DNA of 64,000 nt from Thermoplasmata archaeon (GTDB lineage: Archaea; Thermoplasmatota; Thermoplasmata; Thermoplasmatales; GCA-001856825): the NCBI GenBank assembly GCA_021792355.1, contig JAJYUV010000001.1:62001-126000 (forward strand), given 5' to 3'. Numbering within the stretch: position 1 is the stretch's first letter; every line of letters begins with the position of its first letter. A program made the translations under genes and the position numbers. The notes under the pieces are model-generated. The model did no database searches and was not told the origin of the DNA. It saw nothing but the letters and a program-made list of their open reading frames with translations. Below, piece after piece: positions 41,039 through 50,694 of this stretch.

Positions 41039-42154
41039 GTGAGAGTTCTTGTTCTTGGAGGAGGAATGGTCGGCGAGGGCATCGCATATGCACTTAAGAA
41101 CGAAAGCGAGGTAACAATCGCCGACTATAGCTCCGAAAAACTTCTACGACTTAAGAAGAAGTTGGGAATAGACACAATTAAAGTGGACGCATTCAAAGAA
41201 TCTCTGGCACCATTCATGAAGGGCTATGATGTGGTTTCAGGGGCGCTCCCGGGTAGACTCGGAATGAAAGTAATCAAGGAAGCTTGTAAGGCGGGAGTAG
41301 ACCTCGTTGACAACAGCTTCATGGAGGAAGACTTCTACAACTTGGAGAAGGAGGTCTTGGATGCTGGAATCACTGTAGTCCCAGATGCAGGAATCGCACC
41401 AGGGCTTTCAAATGCAATCGTCGGGAGAATTGCTGCGGAACATGGATATCTGGATAACGTCGATATCAAGGTGGGGGGTTTGCCAGAAAAGAACATTCCC
41501 CCCATAGGATACAAGGTAGTCTTTTCGCCTATAGATACCCTCGACGAATTTACAAGGAAGGTTCAGATAATCAAGGACGGAAAGGTCATAGAAACTGAGC
41601 CTGGCGACGGATTAGAATACTTCTTCGTAAATGGTCTGGGGTCACTCGAAGCATTTTACACGAACGGCCTAAGATCGCTCTTGAGGAACGTCAAGGCTAA
41701 AAACATGGTGGAAAAGACTGTCAGATATCGGGGTCACATTGAAAAGATGAACTTTCTTAAAGAAATAGGGATGATGGACGAAACAAAAATAGACGTCAGC
41801 GGAGCCGAAGTTGCTCCGAAGGAGCTGCTTGCATCTGTATTCCTAAAAAATCTCAGCTTCCCAGATATCAAAGACATTTTGTACATGGAAATCAGAGCGA
41901 CTCCTGCTAAAACCAACAACGAAATCGTGTACACGATTTTTGATAAGGAGGACCCTAAAACGGGTTACTCCGCGATGACCAGGACGACAGGGTTCACCAA
42001 TGCCGCTTTTACAAGGTTGATAACCAAGGGCATGATCAAGGAAAGAGGGATAATGCCGCCCGAGTTAGTTGCGAAAGATAGCAAAAACTTCAACGAAGTT
42101 ATCGACTTCTTGGGGAAAATGGGGATTTCTGTCTCTTCTAACAAGAATTTGTGA
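41039..42154 (+). CDS. Saccharopine dehydrogenase-family oxidoreductase
   Basis: NAD(P)-dependent protein of 371 residues, beginning with a Rossmann motif VLVLGGGMVGEGIA (about 3-16). Further family marks are DVVSGALPGRLGMKVIKEA, VPDAGIAPGLSNAIVGRIA and EYFFVNGLGSLEAFYTNGL. Such proteins include lysine-pathway and carboxynorspermidine enzymes, and many are uncharacterised. The start is GTG at 41039, in an A/T-rich context and divergent from the radical SAM gene. Its stop overlaps the start of dph6 (TGATG), so both are co-translated. Substrate not assignable. Confidence 0.85.
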   Translation: MRVLVLGGGMVGEGIAYALKNESEVTIADYSSEKLLRLKKKLGIDTIKVDAFKESLAPFMKGYDVVSGALPGRLGMKVIKEACKAGVDLVDNSFMEEDFYNLEKEVLDAGITVVPDAGIAPGLSNAIVGRIAAEHGYLDNVDIKVGGLPEKNIPPIGYKVVFSPIDTLDEFTRKVQIIKDGKVIETEPGDGLEYFFVNGLGSLEAFYTNGLRSLLRNVKAKNMVEKTVRYRGHIEKMNFLKEIGMMDETKIDVSGAEVAPKELLASVFLKNLSFPDIKDILYMEIRATPAKTNNEIVYTIFDKEDPKTGYSAMTRTTGFTNAAFTRLITKGMIKERGIMPPELVAKDSKNFNEVIDFLGKMGISVSSNKNL

Positions 42155-42798
42155 TGAAGGCAATTTCGCTGCTGTCCGGAGGGAAGGATTCATTCATGAG
42201 TCTCCTCATAGCGCTGTCTGTTGGAATCGAAATAGAGCGTACCATTACTGTAAAGGCAGAGCAGGACTCTTACATGTTCCACTATCCAAACGCGGAGCTC
42301 GGAAGCAAATTGTCAGAAATGATGAACATTGAAAACTCTCTAATCCAGGAATCCGAATTCACAAGCACACTGGCTTCTTATCGCGGGTATGTCCTGGTGG
42401 CAGGCGCGGTGGAATCTGAATTCCAGAAAACCAAGCTAGAAGAGATCTGCTATGACTTGGGACTGAGGACTTTTTTTCCGCTTTGGAGAAGGAACCAGGA
42501 GCAGATCATAAGGGATTTCATAGCCTCTGGTTCTAAGGGGATCTTTGTCTCGGTGGCGGCTGAGGGACTAGGGGAAGACTTGCTTGGAAGGGGTATAGAT
42601 GAGGGAGTTCTTAATTTCCTGAAGACTATGAACTCAAGGTACGGGATATCTATAGTTGGCGAGGGGGGAGAATACGAAACCCTTGTAACGTGCTCTCCGT
42701 TTGCTATCCACTGCATTGAAATATTGGAATCAGAAATCATCGATAGAGGAATTCAGAAAAACCTAAAGATAAAAAAAATCAGAACGGTCAATTCCTGA
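42154..42798 (+). CDS. dph6: Diphthine-ammonia ligase (Dph6)
   Basis: ATP-dependent amidation of diphthine, the last step of diphthamide synthesis on elongation factor 2. Seen in 214 residues: the PP-loop SGGKDSFMSL (about 8-17) and the Dph6 C-terminal signature VAAEGLGEDLLGR ... GEGGEYETLVTCSPF. The start at the ATG overlapping the previous stop is preferred. The gene ends 11 bases inside the convergent ZPR1 gene. No fused endoribonuclease domain is present, as is usual in archaea. Confidence 0.92.
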   Translation: MKAISLLSGGKDSFMSLLIALSVGIEIERTITVKAEQDSYMFHYPNAELGSKLSEMMNIENSLIQESEFTSTLASYRGYVLVAGAVESEFQKTKLEEICYDLGLRTFFPLWRRNQEQIIRDFIASGSKGIFVSVAAEGLGEDLLGRGIDEGVLNFLKTMNSRYGISIVGEGGEYETLVTCSPFAIHCIEILESEIIDRGIQKNLKIKKIRTVNS

Positions 42799-43255
42799 TA
42801 AAATGTGAAACTCCAGACGGATCGCTGATCGAGATGGTGAACCTCAATCTTCCTTCCACAGCATCTTTAATTTTTTCTTCAATTTCTTTCGCCTTGCTTT
42901 GGTCATCAAACAGGGGTATCAGCTGCAAGAATCTGTTCAACAGTCCTTCGACATTTGTGATGAATGATTCAGCCAGTGGACCCGGGTACAATTCGAGTCC
43001 GAGCTCGGGAATGAGAACAGTTGCTCCGCTTCCCCTTACAATTTTTATAGCAAGGTCTTCCTTGTTTTCTATCTTTACTTCATCCTGGTTCGGAAAATCC
43101 CCCTGGAACGCAAAATCGTTTATTCTATACCCGCAATTCTTGCATCTCATGAAGTAATGAATTACCTTCCCAAAGTGAGGAATCTCTAACTCGTCCGTTC
43201 CCCTTTCCAAACTTTCTGAAGAGCATGCGGGACATTTCAGATCTGGTTCATCCAT
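42788..43255 (-). CDS. ZPR1-type zinc-finger protein
   Basis: A 155-residue archaeal ZPR1-domain protein. The zinc finger is CPACSSESL (about 8-16) with CKNCGYRINDFAF (about 38-50), followed by the beta-rich ZPR1 domain containing LYPGPLAESFITNVEGLL. In eukaryotes ZPR1 assists EF-1 alpha folding; the archaeal function is not established. Its start overlaps the end of the IPP isomerase gene by 19 bases on the same strand, so the two are likely co-transcribed with isopentenyl phosphate kinase. The neighbouring dph6 also concerns an elongation factor. Confidence 0.88.
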   Translation of the reverse strand: MDEPDLKCPACSSESLERGTDELEIPHFGKVIHYFMRCKNCGYRINDFAFQGDFPNQDEVKIENKEDLAIKIVRGSGATVLIPELGLELYPGPLAESFITNVEGLLNRFLQLIPLFDDQSKAKEIEEKIKDAVEGRLRFTISISDPSGVSHFIRN

Positions 43256-44301
43256 TCTAAAAGTCTCCCTCTGTATATTCTGCGAACTTTTTTTATGTCA
43301 TTGAGGTTTGAACAGCCGGTAAGCATCATTGCACTTTTCAGTTCAACCTCCAGCTGTGAGATTAGATTCGTAACCTCCTTGTCAGACTGAAGGGCTGCCT
43401 TCAAAAAGGTCGATGCAAGTCCTCCTAATGAAGCTCCCATTGCTATACCTCTAAAAATATCCAGTCCTGTCCTGATCCCTCCCGATGCAATCAGAGGTAA
43501 CTCTACGTTACAGTATATCAGACTTATGGGAGATGGAATGCCCCAGTTCCAGAACGTGACACCAACACCTTTCTTTTTTTCGTCATTGGTATTCCCGCTC
43601 CGTAGAGATTCAACAGCTGCAAATGACGTCCCCGACCTTCCACCAGTATCTATCGCGGATACTCCGAGCTGTTTGAAATCTAGCGCATCTTGCATTGAAA
43701 ATCCTGCTCCAGTTTCTTTTGCTATTACCTTGTATTTCTTTGAAAGTTTCCCTACCCTGTTCTTTACTCCCTTTGACTTCCTGTCACCTTCCGGTTGAGA
43801 TAATTCTTGCACAAAATTGAAGTGAACTGCAAGTGCATCTGCCTTCACCAGTTCAACTGCATATTCAATCTCTGCGTCCGTAATGGCCTCCCTACTCTGT
43901 TTGATCAGCTGAGGGGCACCAACATTTGCTATCCTGAATGGGACATCGTATTCAGTAACCACTGAATAAGAGTCTCCCATTTTCCGATTCTGTATTGCCG
44001 CCCGCTCTGATCCTACTCCCATTGCAATCCCAGCTTCGGCAGCACCACGGGCAAGATTCTCGTTAATCCTCTTCGTATCCGGATGTCCCCCAGTCATGGA
44101 CGAAATCAGTATGGGAAGCTTCAGTTTCTTGCCAAGGAATTTTGTCGTAGTATCTATTTCGTCAAAGTCGACCTCCGGCATGGACCTCTGAGCTATGTCG
44201 ACATCATCCCAGTAATTGTAATCGTGAGCAACATTTTGCTTGGATATAATATCTATGTGTTCGAGCTTTCTTCTCTCAACTGTCATGTTATCACCGTGCA
44301 T
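43237..44301 (-). CDS. fni: Type 2 isopentenyl-diphosphate delta-isomerase
   Basis: FMN- and NAD(P)H-dependent interconversion of isopentenyl and dimethylallyl diphosphate for isoprenoid (membrane lipid, quinone) synthesis. The 354-residue product has the family motifs RKLEHIDI at the start, ILISSMTGGHPDTKRIN, the His-containing ALAVHFNFVQELSQPEGDR, KETGAGFS, DTGGRSGTS and IASGGIRTGLDIFRGIAMGA. The typical HxNxxQE is slightly altered (HFNFVQE). Its start overlaps the end of the isopentenyl phosphate kinase gene by 19 bases, which fits consecutive pathway steps. Confidence 0.95.
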   Translation of the reverse strand: MHGDNMTVERRKLEHIDIISKQNVAHDYNYWDDVDIAQRSMPEVDFDEIDTTTKFLGKKLKLPILISSMTGGHPDTKRINENLARGAAEAGIAMGVGSERAAIQNRKMGDSYSVVTEYDVPFRIANVGAPQLIKQSREAITDAEIEYAVELVKADALAVHFNFVQELSQPEGDRKSKGVKNRVGKLSKKYKVIAKETGAGFSMQDALDFKQLGVSAIDTGGRSGTSFAAVESLRSGNTNDEKKKGVGVTFWNWGIPSPISLIYCNVELPLIASGGIRTGLDIFRGIAMGASLGGLASTFLKAALQSDKEVTNLISQLEVELKSAMMLTGCSNLNDIKKVRRIYRGRLLEWMNQI

Positions 44302-45032
44302 TTAGTGTTCATATCTTGGAGACAGGCCAGCAGTCTCTCTGGTCGCCGACCGTTTAGAATAATCACTCTGTCCGTATAGAGGACGATTTTCTTAATCCTT
44401 TCCATCTTACCTGCCATGGACCCAGTGGCATCTTTTCCTGTGTTCACAATGGAAACGTCCTTTGAGTCTATTGAAGGGATAAACTTGGCAGTCTTGCTTG
44501 ACTTTGGATCGCTATCATAGAGGCCGTCTACATCCGTAACAAATATCACTGAATTAGGGGTAAATCTTCGAGAAAGATCTAGTGCGATTTCGTCTCCAGA
44601 AATTATCCTGTACCCACCATTTGAAAGAACGATATCTCCAAAAAGTAGAGGAACGAATCCATCCTTGAGGAGGAGATTGACGATTTCGAAGTTGTGTTTT
44701 CTTCCATCGTAGATGGCATGTGGTGGGACAGGTATTGCTCTCACACCATTTTTGTTCAATTCATCCACCAAGACCGAATTCAACTCAGTTACATCGGAAA
44801 TGACCCTGGAAATAGCAGTTTCCTTTCCCTTAATACGTCCCGGTTTATCAAGTGAGGATTTGATGGCAAGTATGTGACCAAATGAACCAGCACCGTGGAT
44901 CAGTATCTTTTTTTCCCCAGTCTCGGACAGAACTTTGCACAGCTTTCTCAAGAGTTTTAGATTTACTCTCTTATAGCTTTCCTTGTCAGTAATCACGCTT
45001 CCTCCGAGTTTGATGATATCCACTTTTTGCAA
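44283..45032 (-). CDS. Isopentenyl phosphate kinase
   Basis: Phosphorylates isopentenyl phosphate to IPP in the archaeal mevalonate route. An amino acid kinase-fold protein of 249 residues with KLGGSVITDKE (about 8-18), the diagnostic HGAGSFGHILAIK (about 45-57) with the catalytic His, and VTDVDGLYDSDP (about 164-175). It heads the operon kinase-isomerase-ZPR1. It is divergent from the aminotransferase gene with about 60 bases between. The identification is strong. Confidence 0.94.
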   Translation of the reverse strand: MQKVDIIKLGGSVITDKESYKRVNLKLLRKLCKVLSETGEKKILIHGAGSFGHILAIKSSLDKPGRIKGKETAISRVISDVTELNSVLVDELNKNGVRAIPVPPHAIYDGRKHNFEIVNLLLKDGFVPLLFGDIVLSNGGYRIISGDEIALDLSRRFTPNSVIFVTDVDGLYDSDPKSSKTAKFIPSIDSKDVSIVNTGKDATGSMAGKMERIKKIVLYTDRVIILNGRRPERLLACLQDMNTKCTVIT

Positions 45033-45091
45033 TCCTGTCTACGTAAATAAAGTCATGGAAGATTGTATATCTCTGAAATAGTTGTACCGTC

Positions 45092-46084
45092 ATGCCTATG
45101 GACATTTCAATGTTCAGATACGTCGAATCGATTCCAGAGGAGACTATCAACCTTGCATCTAGCGCAATGAGAGGAATGAATCCTGAAGGACTTGGCGGAG
45201 TCGACATTGAAGAGCAGATAGCGAAACTGTACGGTGTGGATAAAGAACAGGTAATTGTCACACCATCTAATACGTTCGCTTCTTTTTTCACGCTCTACCA
45301 TCTCAGGAAGAAGATCAACACGCTGGTTACCATCGCTCCGGAGTACCCAGCTTGTCATTATCAGGCCAAGGACATAGGCATAGTCACAGCGTTAGATAAC
45401 AGGGTGTCTCCAGAGGGGGTTGATCTATCACCATGGGATGTGGACGAAAAGACCGCATATTACATCAGCAACCCAAACAATCCAACCGGTTTGACCTGGA
45501 GCGACGAGAGCATAAAGTCAATTGCTAGGGAAACGGAAGGCAATGAATCCTATCTATTGATAGACGATACCTTTTCGTTCTTTAATGGGACTTTTCCAAA
45601 AAAGCTTGAGGTCGGAAACACAATAATACTCGGCTCCATTTCAAAGTTCTTTGGTGAATCCGGTATCAAGATGGGATGGATTGTGGCCAGCAAGAATGTA
45701 ATCGAAGAGATGAGGGAGAGGATAGGCATAATTGTACCAGTCATATCTACAAATGTGAAAAGAAGGGGCACTTATCTCCTCAGCAACATTAATGTGTTCA
45801 AGGAATACAACAAAAAGAAGCTTGACGAGAATTCCAAGATACTGTTCGAAAACTTGGATGAATACCTGCTAGGCTACAAGGGAAGCATTATAAATGCCCT
45901 GTCTGTCAACGGGGAATCAACCAAATTTTCTTTCTCGCTGTTATCAGACGGAGTCTCCACTGTCCCAGGTTATTACTTTGGATCTGACTCTTTAGTCAGG
46001 GTAGGAATCGGGACAGAGGATCCCGAAAGAACTGAAAAGGGAGTTAAACTTATATCGAGCAGGATATCAAAATGGAAGCGGTAG
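45092..46084 (+). CDS. PLP-dependent aminotransferase, class I/II
   Basis: A 330-residue fold-type I aminotransferase. Seen: YYISNPNNPTGLTWSDE (about 120-136), LLIDDTFSFF (Asp binding the pyridine N, about 156) and GSISKFFGESGIKMGW with the Schiff-base Lys (about 182). The C-terminal Arg region is GSDSLVRVGIGT. It resembles histidinol-phosphate or aspartate-type enzymes but is shorter than most at the N-terminus. It starts at ATG 45092; MDIS at 45098 is an alternative. It overlaps the herA start. Substrate not assigned. Confidence 0.85.
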   Translation: MPMDISMFRYVESIPEETINLASSAMRGMNPEGLGGVDIEEQIAKLYGVDKEQVIVTPSNTFASFFTLYHLRKKINTLVTIAPEYPACHYQAKDIGIVTALDNRVSPEGVDLSPWDVDEKTAYYISNPNNPTGLTWSDESIKSIARETEGNESYLLIDDTFSFFNGTFPKKLEVGNTIILGSISKFFGESGIKMGWIVASKNVIEEMRERIGIIVPVISTNVKRRGTYLLSNINVFKEYNKKKLDENSKILFENLDEYLLGYKGSIINALSVNGESTKFSFSLLSDGVSTVPGYYFGSDSLVRVGIGTEDPERTEKGVKLISSRISKWKR

Positions 46085-47523
46085 GTATGGACCCTGTCGG
46101 GATTCTCTACGGAGACATACATCCAACAATCGTAAACTGCTCTGTTTCTGGAAAGTTGAGACAAGGGGATTACGTTAGAATAAAGCATCACGAGGACGGT
46201 TGGGTTCTTGGAAAAGTGGACTCGATTGAAGCCAAGACGAATCTTTCAATCGAAAAGTCGTATCAGATAATGGAAGGAAACAATGTCGAGATCCAGCAGA
46301 CAATATCTGCACAAATCGTCATAATCGGTTTTCTCGACCAGAGGAGGGTCCTCCAATACCCAAGAACTCCATTCCTTGCGGGTACACCCGTATACTTTGC
46401 AGAAGACGAATTCATCTCTTCCACTCTTAATATTGGAGTTGGAAAGAAGGGACGTGCTTACGTCGGAATGATTTATGGCCACACCATTCCATTCTCCATT
46501 GACATTAATTCAATGGTTCAGAAACACATATCCGTGATGGCTAAGACCGGAGGTGGAAAAAGTTACCTCACAGGGGTAATCATAGAAGAACTGATAAAGA
46601 ACGACGTGACTGTTGTTGTCATTGATCCCCACGGGGAATATGGCTCAATGAAGAAGAAAGCTTCGGATACGGAGGAAATGAAACGGTTCTCAATTCATCC
46701 GGTTTCATACGGAGACAAGATAATCACATTCGCCCCGGACCACGGAGATGAAAAACTCACTTTCACGCTCTCGCAGATCAATGTCAAAGAACTTGTAAGC
46801 ATAATGAATCTGTCAGATCCAAAATCTTATGTTTTGCCTCTGAGAAAGGCAATCGATGCCATAAGGCTCTCCAGCAAGGATTACGATTTTGATGAAGTCA
46901 TCAAGGAGCTTAGGAGGCAGGATGATTCATCGATCTCACAAACTCTGGAAAAGGAACTTTTGTACCTGAAATCTCTCAATGTGTTGGGGAAGAGAGGACT
47001 AAGAGTTGACGAGTTGGTGGTGAAAGGTAAGGTCTCGATTATAGAAATGAAGGGTCTTCCCCCTGATATGCAAGAGCTCATAGTTCAGAGACTGCTGTAT
47101 GCCCTTTTCGAGGCGAGAAAGAAGGAAAGAATCCCTCCACTTCTTACGGTCGTAGAGGAAGCGCACAACTTTGCACCTCAGCAAGGAAAGGCGTTCTCCT
47201 CAAAGATAATGAGAACGGTGGCTTCCGAGGGAAGGAAATTCGGATTTGGATTGCTCGTAGTCTCTCAGAGACCTGCAAAAATAGACAAAAATGTGTTGTC
47301 ACAGTGCGGAACACAGTTAATATTGAAGGTCACAAACCCAAATGACCTCAAAGCCATCGGCAACTCTGTGGAAGGTCTTACCGCTTCATCACTCGACGAA
47401 ATTCAACGGCTACCTGTTGGGACTGCTCTCGTTGCATCACCAGAACTTCCCATTCCCCTTTTCATTGAGGTAAGACCAAGAGAAACAGACGACGGCGGTA
47501 AGAATGTGAGGGTCGTCAGATGA
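46072..47523 (+). CDS. herA: HerA bipolar DNA helicase/translocase
   Basis: Hexameric FtsK-like ATPase that works with NurA nuclease and Mre11-Rad50 in archaeal DNA end resection. The 483-residue product has the HAS-barrel N-terminal domain, Walker A AKTGGGKSYL (about 157-166), VIDPHGEYG, Walker B LTVVEEAHNFAP and an Arg-finger/sensor region VVSQRPAKIDKNVLSQC. The first ATG (46072) overlaps the aminotransferase end; the second ATG at 46087 is equally plausible. No nurA, mre11 or rad50 is next to it here, unlike in many archaea. Confidence 0.92.
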   Translation: MEAVGMDPVGILYGDIHPTIVNCSVSGKLRQGDYVRIKHHEDGWVLGKVDSIEAKTNLSIEKSYQIMEGNNVEIQQTISAQIVIIGFLDQRRVLQYPRTPFLAGTPVYFAEDEFISSTLNIGVGKKGRAYVGMIYGHTIPFSIDINSMVQKHISVMAKTGGGKSYLTGVIIEELIKNDVTVVVIDPHGEYGSMKKKASDTEEMKRFSIHPVSYGDKIITFAPDHGDEKLTFTLSQINVKELVSIMNLSDPKSYVLPLRKAIDAIRLSSKDYDFDEVIKELRRQDDSSISQTLEKELLYLKSLNVLGKRGLRVDELVVKGKVSIIEMKGLPPDMQELIVQRLLYALFEARKKERIPPLLTVVEEAHNFAPQQGKAFSSKIMRTVASEGRKFGFGLLVVSQRPAKIDKNVLSQCGTQLILKVTNPNDLKAIGNSVEGLTASSLDEIQRLPVGTALVASPELPIPLFIEVRPRETDDGGKNVRVVR

Positions 47524-47804
47524 CCCTTCAAGAAAGGTGTACTAAGTACATAGAAATGACAAGAAATGCATTAACTCTAGTAAAAATAGCTCCATCCCGA
47601 GAGAGCTTTCTCAACAAAGCTGCAACCGATTTTATAGAAATGTGCAACAACTATCTCAAGGACGCAACTTTCTTTTACGATAAAGGAGATTATGAGAATG
47701 CTCTTGCCGCCAGTTCTTACGCATATGCATGGTTAGATGCCGGCGTTCGTCTTGGGATTCTTACCGCGGAAGGAGACTACAAGAGGTTTACACAATACTC
47801 TTAG
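47520..47804 (+). CDS. DUF357-type small helical protein
   Basis: A 94-residue protein with the pattern of archaeal DUF357: CTKYIEMTRNALTLVKIA, a middle FIEMCNNYLKDATFFYDKGDYENALAASSYAYAWLDAGVRLGIL. Such proteins are all-helical and TPR-like and of unknown function. The ATG overlaps the herA stop (ATGA), so it is made with HerA; a functional link is possible. It ends four bases into the convergent gene. Confidence 0.8.
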   Translation: MTLQERCTKYIEMTRNALTLVKIAPSRESFLNKAATDFIEMCNNYLKDATFFYDKGDYENALAASSYAYAWLDAGVRLGILTAEGDYKRFTQYS

Positions 47805-48121
47805 CGATACGTACTGTAGTCGTAAACTAGATCTATTAATCTCTTACTAGTGACGTCGTCGATAATTCCAGCATTTTTCTTGACTAGAATATAGTCCCTA
47901 GCTTCTAAAACTCCATTCTTTGCTGCCTTTGCGTAGACGGATCCGATCAAGCTGCCCCTGACACTTTCTGGTAAATCCTTCAAATACTTCCCTAAAAGAA
48001 ACCTGAATTCTTCGTTTTTTCGCATGTTAAGTTTTCTCAATTTCTTCTTAGTGTCAGTGCTTTTTTGGTTAGTAGCGGTTCGATTAACCTCCATTGGTAT
48101 CGTTGGATCAATCCGTAACAT
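47801..48121 (-). CDS. Basic protein of unknown function, 106 residues
   Basis: A basic protein with a Lys/Arg/Thr-rich N-terminus (NRTATNQKSTDTKKKLRKLNMRKNEEFRF) and a helical second half (YLKDLPESVRGSLIGSVYAKAAKNGVLEARDYI ... DVTSKRLIDLVYDYSTYR). It may bind nucleic acid, but no family is recognised. The first ATG (48121) lies next to a TTTAAATATTT box on the reverse strand; MEVNRT at 48091 is an alternative start. Convergent with the DUF357 gene. Confidence 0.6.
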   Translation of the reverse strand: MLRIDPTIPMEVNRTATNQKSTDTKKKLRKLNMRKNEEFRFLLGKYLKDLPESVRGSLIGSVYAKAAKNGVLEARDYILVKKNAGIIDDVTSKRLIDLVYDYSTYR

Positions 48122-48221
48122 TTAAATATTTCTATCTTAGCATCTTGGAAAACGTGGCCCCGTGGAATTTAACAAATATATCAAGTTTCCAACAAGGTAA
48201 TGGTTCTTTAAGCAAAAATAG

Positions 48222-48291
48222 GTTACAAATCAGTTTTTTGTAACTACCAGTAGTCTGCACAAAAGTCATGCTCTTTTTGACTGGTAAATAA
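48222..48291 (+). promoter_or_regulatory. Two small hairpins before the AddB-like gene
   Basis: GTTACAAA/TTTGTAAC (48222-48229 and 48237-48244) is followed directly by ACCAGT ... ACTGGT (about 48246-48285) with a T-rich loop. They sit in the 196-base gap before the nuclease gene. They might form a control element; nothing else supports this. Confidence 0.25.
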
Positions 48292-48317
48292 TTTATCGTA
48301 AGTTAACTTAGGCATAC

Positions 48318-50693
48318 GTGGCAGTAGGTGAAGGAAGAAGGCACATTTTTTATTCAAGCGGTGCTGCACGCGTTTACTCGATTAATTTTGGGGTAGAAGC
48401 ACAGGGAATAATCGATCTCATAAAGGAAATGTCATCTTCAGTCAATGTCAATATAGTATCTGATGAGGAAATCAACATTGCCCTTCTCAAATCTGGTGCA
48501 TCAGTAGATGATCTTGTCTCGATTAGGAATTTGCAGAATTTCCTTAAAATTGTTGGTGAGACTTCAAAGGTGCACAAGCTGGTGGCTGGGGATAGTTCAG
48601 AAAAAAAGATTGAGAGATACAGCGAAATTACCGTAAATTACTACAAGCTCATTTCTGAAATGGGGAAGAGTGAGGCAGAAGATTTTAGCGAGTTCGTGGA
48701 CCTTTTTCCCCTAAAATACAACCTGTCTGCCAATTACGTTAATCACATTCCTCCCTTCATGAGACCTTACCATAGATTATTCGGAAGTCACACTGAAGCG
48801 AGAAAGGGACATCCCTTAATTTCAAAAAAGAAGTTCTCAGATTACTATGCAGAAATTAGGTGGATTGCTAGAGACGTGAAGTCCAGAAAAGGTATAACTG
48901 GCATAGTGTTTCCAGACGACTTTCTCGCAGTGGCGTTGGTCAAGGAATTGGAACTTTATGGAGTAGAAGCAACGATAGCGTCGTCAGTAGCCGAGGTGGT
49001 ACTTAACGACGCTCCATATAACTTTGTGATTGCGGCTCTGAAATGCCTCGAGGAGGACTTCTCGTTTGAGTCCATGATATCACTGTTGGAAAGTCCATTT
49101 TCTGGCATTGATCAATCGAAGATTTACGATATAAAGAACATATGCTATGAAAAGAATATAACCAGAGGGATAAAGGATTGGAAGACACTCTTCCAAGACC
49201 TTAAGATAGGTACCGATCTACTGAAGGACTTAGAATTTCTTCTGGATCGGATCGAAAGGCCGGATGGCCTTGAACTTCTGCTTCGATTCTGCAGCAAATA
49301 TCTTGGCCAGAGGAATTATCCGAACAAAATCTTGTCCTTATTGAACGCTTCCTCTGAAGGCTACTCTTACGACCCTACTGACTTGATCAATGATATGGAA
49401 TCTATGAAGAGCATTCCAAAGGTCAGTGTCATTGGCGGTTCAAAAGTCTTGATTGGAAAACCCCTGGATTTGACGGGGATCCCTCTAGATAATCTGTATC
49501 TTGGAGGAATGGATGCATCATCTTCTCTGAGGTCATTTTCTGAGGAATTAAGGGATTTTCTGCAAAGAATCGGCTTGGAAGGATCGTTTGATAAACTGAT
49601 GGAAGACGCATATTTGTCCATAATCGAGCAGGCAGAGAACGTCACAGCGACCTACTCTGCGATGGATGACAAGTTGACTTATACAGAATCTACGGCATTT
49701 TATGACAGCCTAAAAGGGGAAGAGGAATATGTTCCTAGAGATTCGGTATTTGTCCCTATCAATCCCATTGCAGAATGGGAAAAAGGAAGGGAAACTGAAA
49801 GCTCAAGGAAATACATACTCGATGAGCGACTCATTAAAACTAGGGTTGAGAAGCCTATTTACCCAACGTTTATAGAAAACTATGCAGGCTGTCACTTTAA
49901 GGGGTTCGTAAATGGCATGCTCGGAATCGATGAAATCGATGCCCCTCGTGAATTCCTCGACCCGAGAACCACAGGGTCGATGACGCACAAGATACTCGAA
50001 AAATACTATTCCACAGACTTATCACCTGCGAATTTTGGAAAGCTTGCAGATTCGTTCGTAAAATCTGAGATTAGCAAAGAGAGATATGAGTCGAGAATCG
50101 AAGCTCTCAAATTTTATAGAGAGAAGTACCTACTTAATGGAAAGCTTGCAAGATTCTTTGTGATGGATGTCAACCATGCCCTTGAATTAGGGAGGAAGAC
50201 AGTTCAAAAGGAATTCCATTTCCCAACAAATGATAAACAAGTTTGGTATGAATTCGGAGGGAAGAGGATCAGCATTGGTGGTTATGTAGATAGAATTGAC
50301 GAGGAAAAAGAAGAATTGTGCATCATCGATTACAAGAGTTCACTCTACGGCTATCCAAAAAACGACTTATGCGATGAAAGACATACCAAGGTCCAATTGT
50401 TCTTCTACAAGCTTGGAGTGGAATCTGTTCTCGGGAAGAAGGTAAGGGCGGCGGCATACGTATCATTCAGAGACATCAGTGAAGGATTCAACACTGCAGG
50501 TTTCTTCAATGCCATTCCGAACGAGCAGGCCCAAATGAAAAAGTGCAGGGATATCGTAGATCCAGTGCTTGATGACTTCTTGAGTGGTGATTTTGATCCC
50601 GTGGTAAAGGAAGGAGGTAATCTCTGGAAGTGCGAGAATGAGCTATTCTGTCCGTTATTGAGTGTCTGCAGAGTTCAGGAAAGAAGGTGGTAA
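48318..50693 (+). CDS. AddB/RecB-like nuclease subunit
   Basis: A 791-residue protein with a C-terminal RecB-type nuclease. Motifs are GSMTHKILEKYY (His about 557), GGYVDRIDEEKEELCIIDYKSS with the D...DYK catalytic set (about 653-675), and TKVQLFFYKLG. Cys525 and Cys772, 778 and 784 flank the domain (CHFKGF ... CENELFCPLLSVC), the arrangement that holds the iron-sulfur cluster in AddB and Cas4. The N-terminal 450 residues resemble a degenerate helicase-like part without a P-loop, again as in AddB. The GTG start at 48318 is the first in frame. The helicase gene follows after one base. Confidence 0.82.
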   Translation: MAVGEGRRHIFYSSGAARVYSINFGVEAQGIIDLIKEMSSSVNVNIVSDEEINIALLKSGASVDDLVSIRNLQNFLKIVGETSKVHKLVAGDSSEKKIERYSEITVNYYKLISEMGKSEAEDFSEFVDLFPLKYNLSANYVNHIPPFMRPYHRLFGSHTEARKGHPLISKKKFSDYYAEIRWIARDVKSRKGITGIVFPDDFLAVALVKELELYGVEATIASSVAEVVLNDAPYNFVIAALKCLEEDFSFESMISLLESPFSGIDQSKIYDIKNICYEKNITRGIKDWKTLFQDLKIGTDLLKDLEFLLDRIERPDGLELLLRFCSKYLGQRNYPNKILSLLNASSEGYSYDPTDLINDMESMKSIPKVSVIGGSKVLIGKPLDLTGIPLDNLYLGGMDASSSLRSFSEELRDFLQRIGLEGSFDKLMEDAYLSIIEQAENVTATYSAMDDKLTYTESTAFYDSLKGEEEYVPRDSVFVPINPIAEWEKGRETESSRKYILDERLIKTRVEKPIYPTFIENYAGCHFKGFVNGMLGIDEIDAPREFLDPRTTGSMTHKILEKYYSTDLSPANFGKLADSFVKSEISKERYESRIEALKFYREKYLLNGKLARFFVMDVNHALELGRKTVQKEFHFPTNDKQVWYEFGGKRISIGGYVDRIDEEKEELCIIDYKSSLYGYPKNDLCDERHTKVQLFFYKLGVESVLGKKVRAAAYVSFRDISEGFNTAGFFNAIPNEQAQMKKCRDIVDPVLDDFLSGDFDPVVKEGGNLWKCENELFCPLLSVCRVQERRW

Positions 50694-50694
50694 A

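Noticed and set aside
48318..50693. Cas4 nuclease
   Set aside because: The protein is 791 residues with an AddB-like N-terminal part, is coupled to a UvrD-type helicase and there are no other cas genes.
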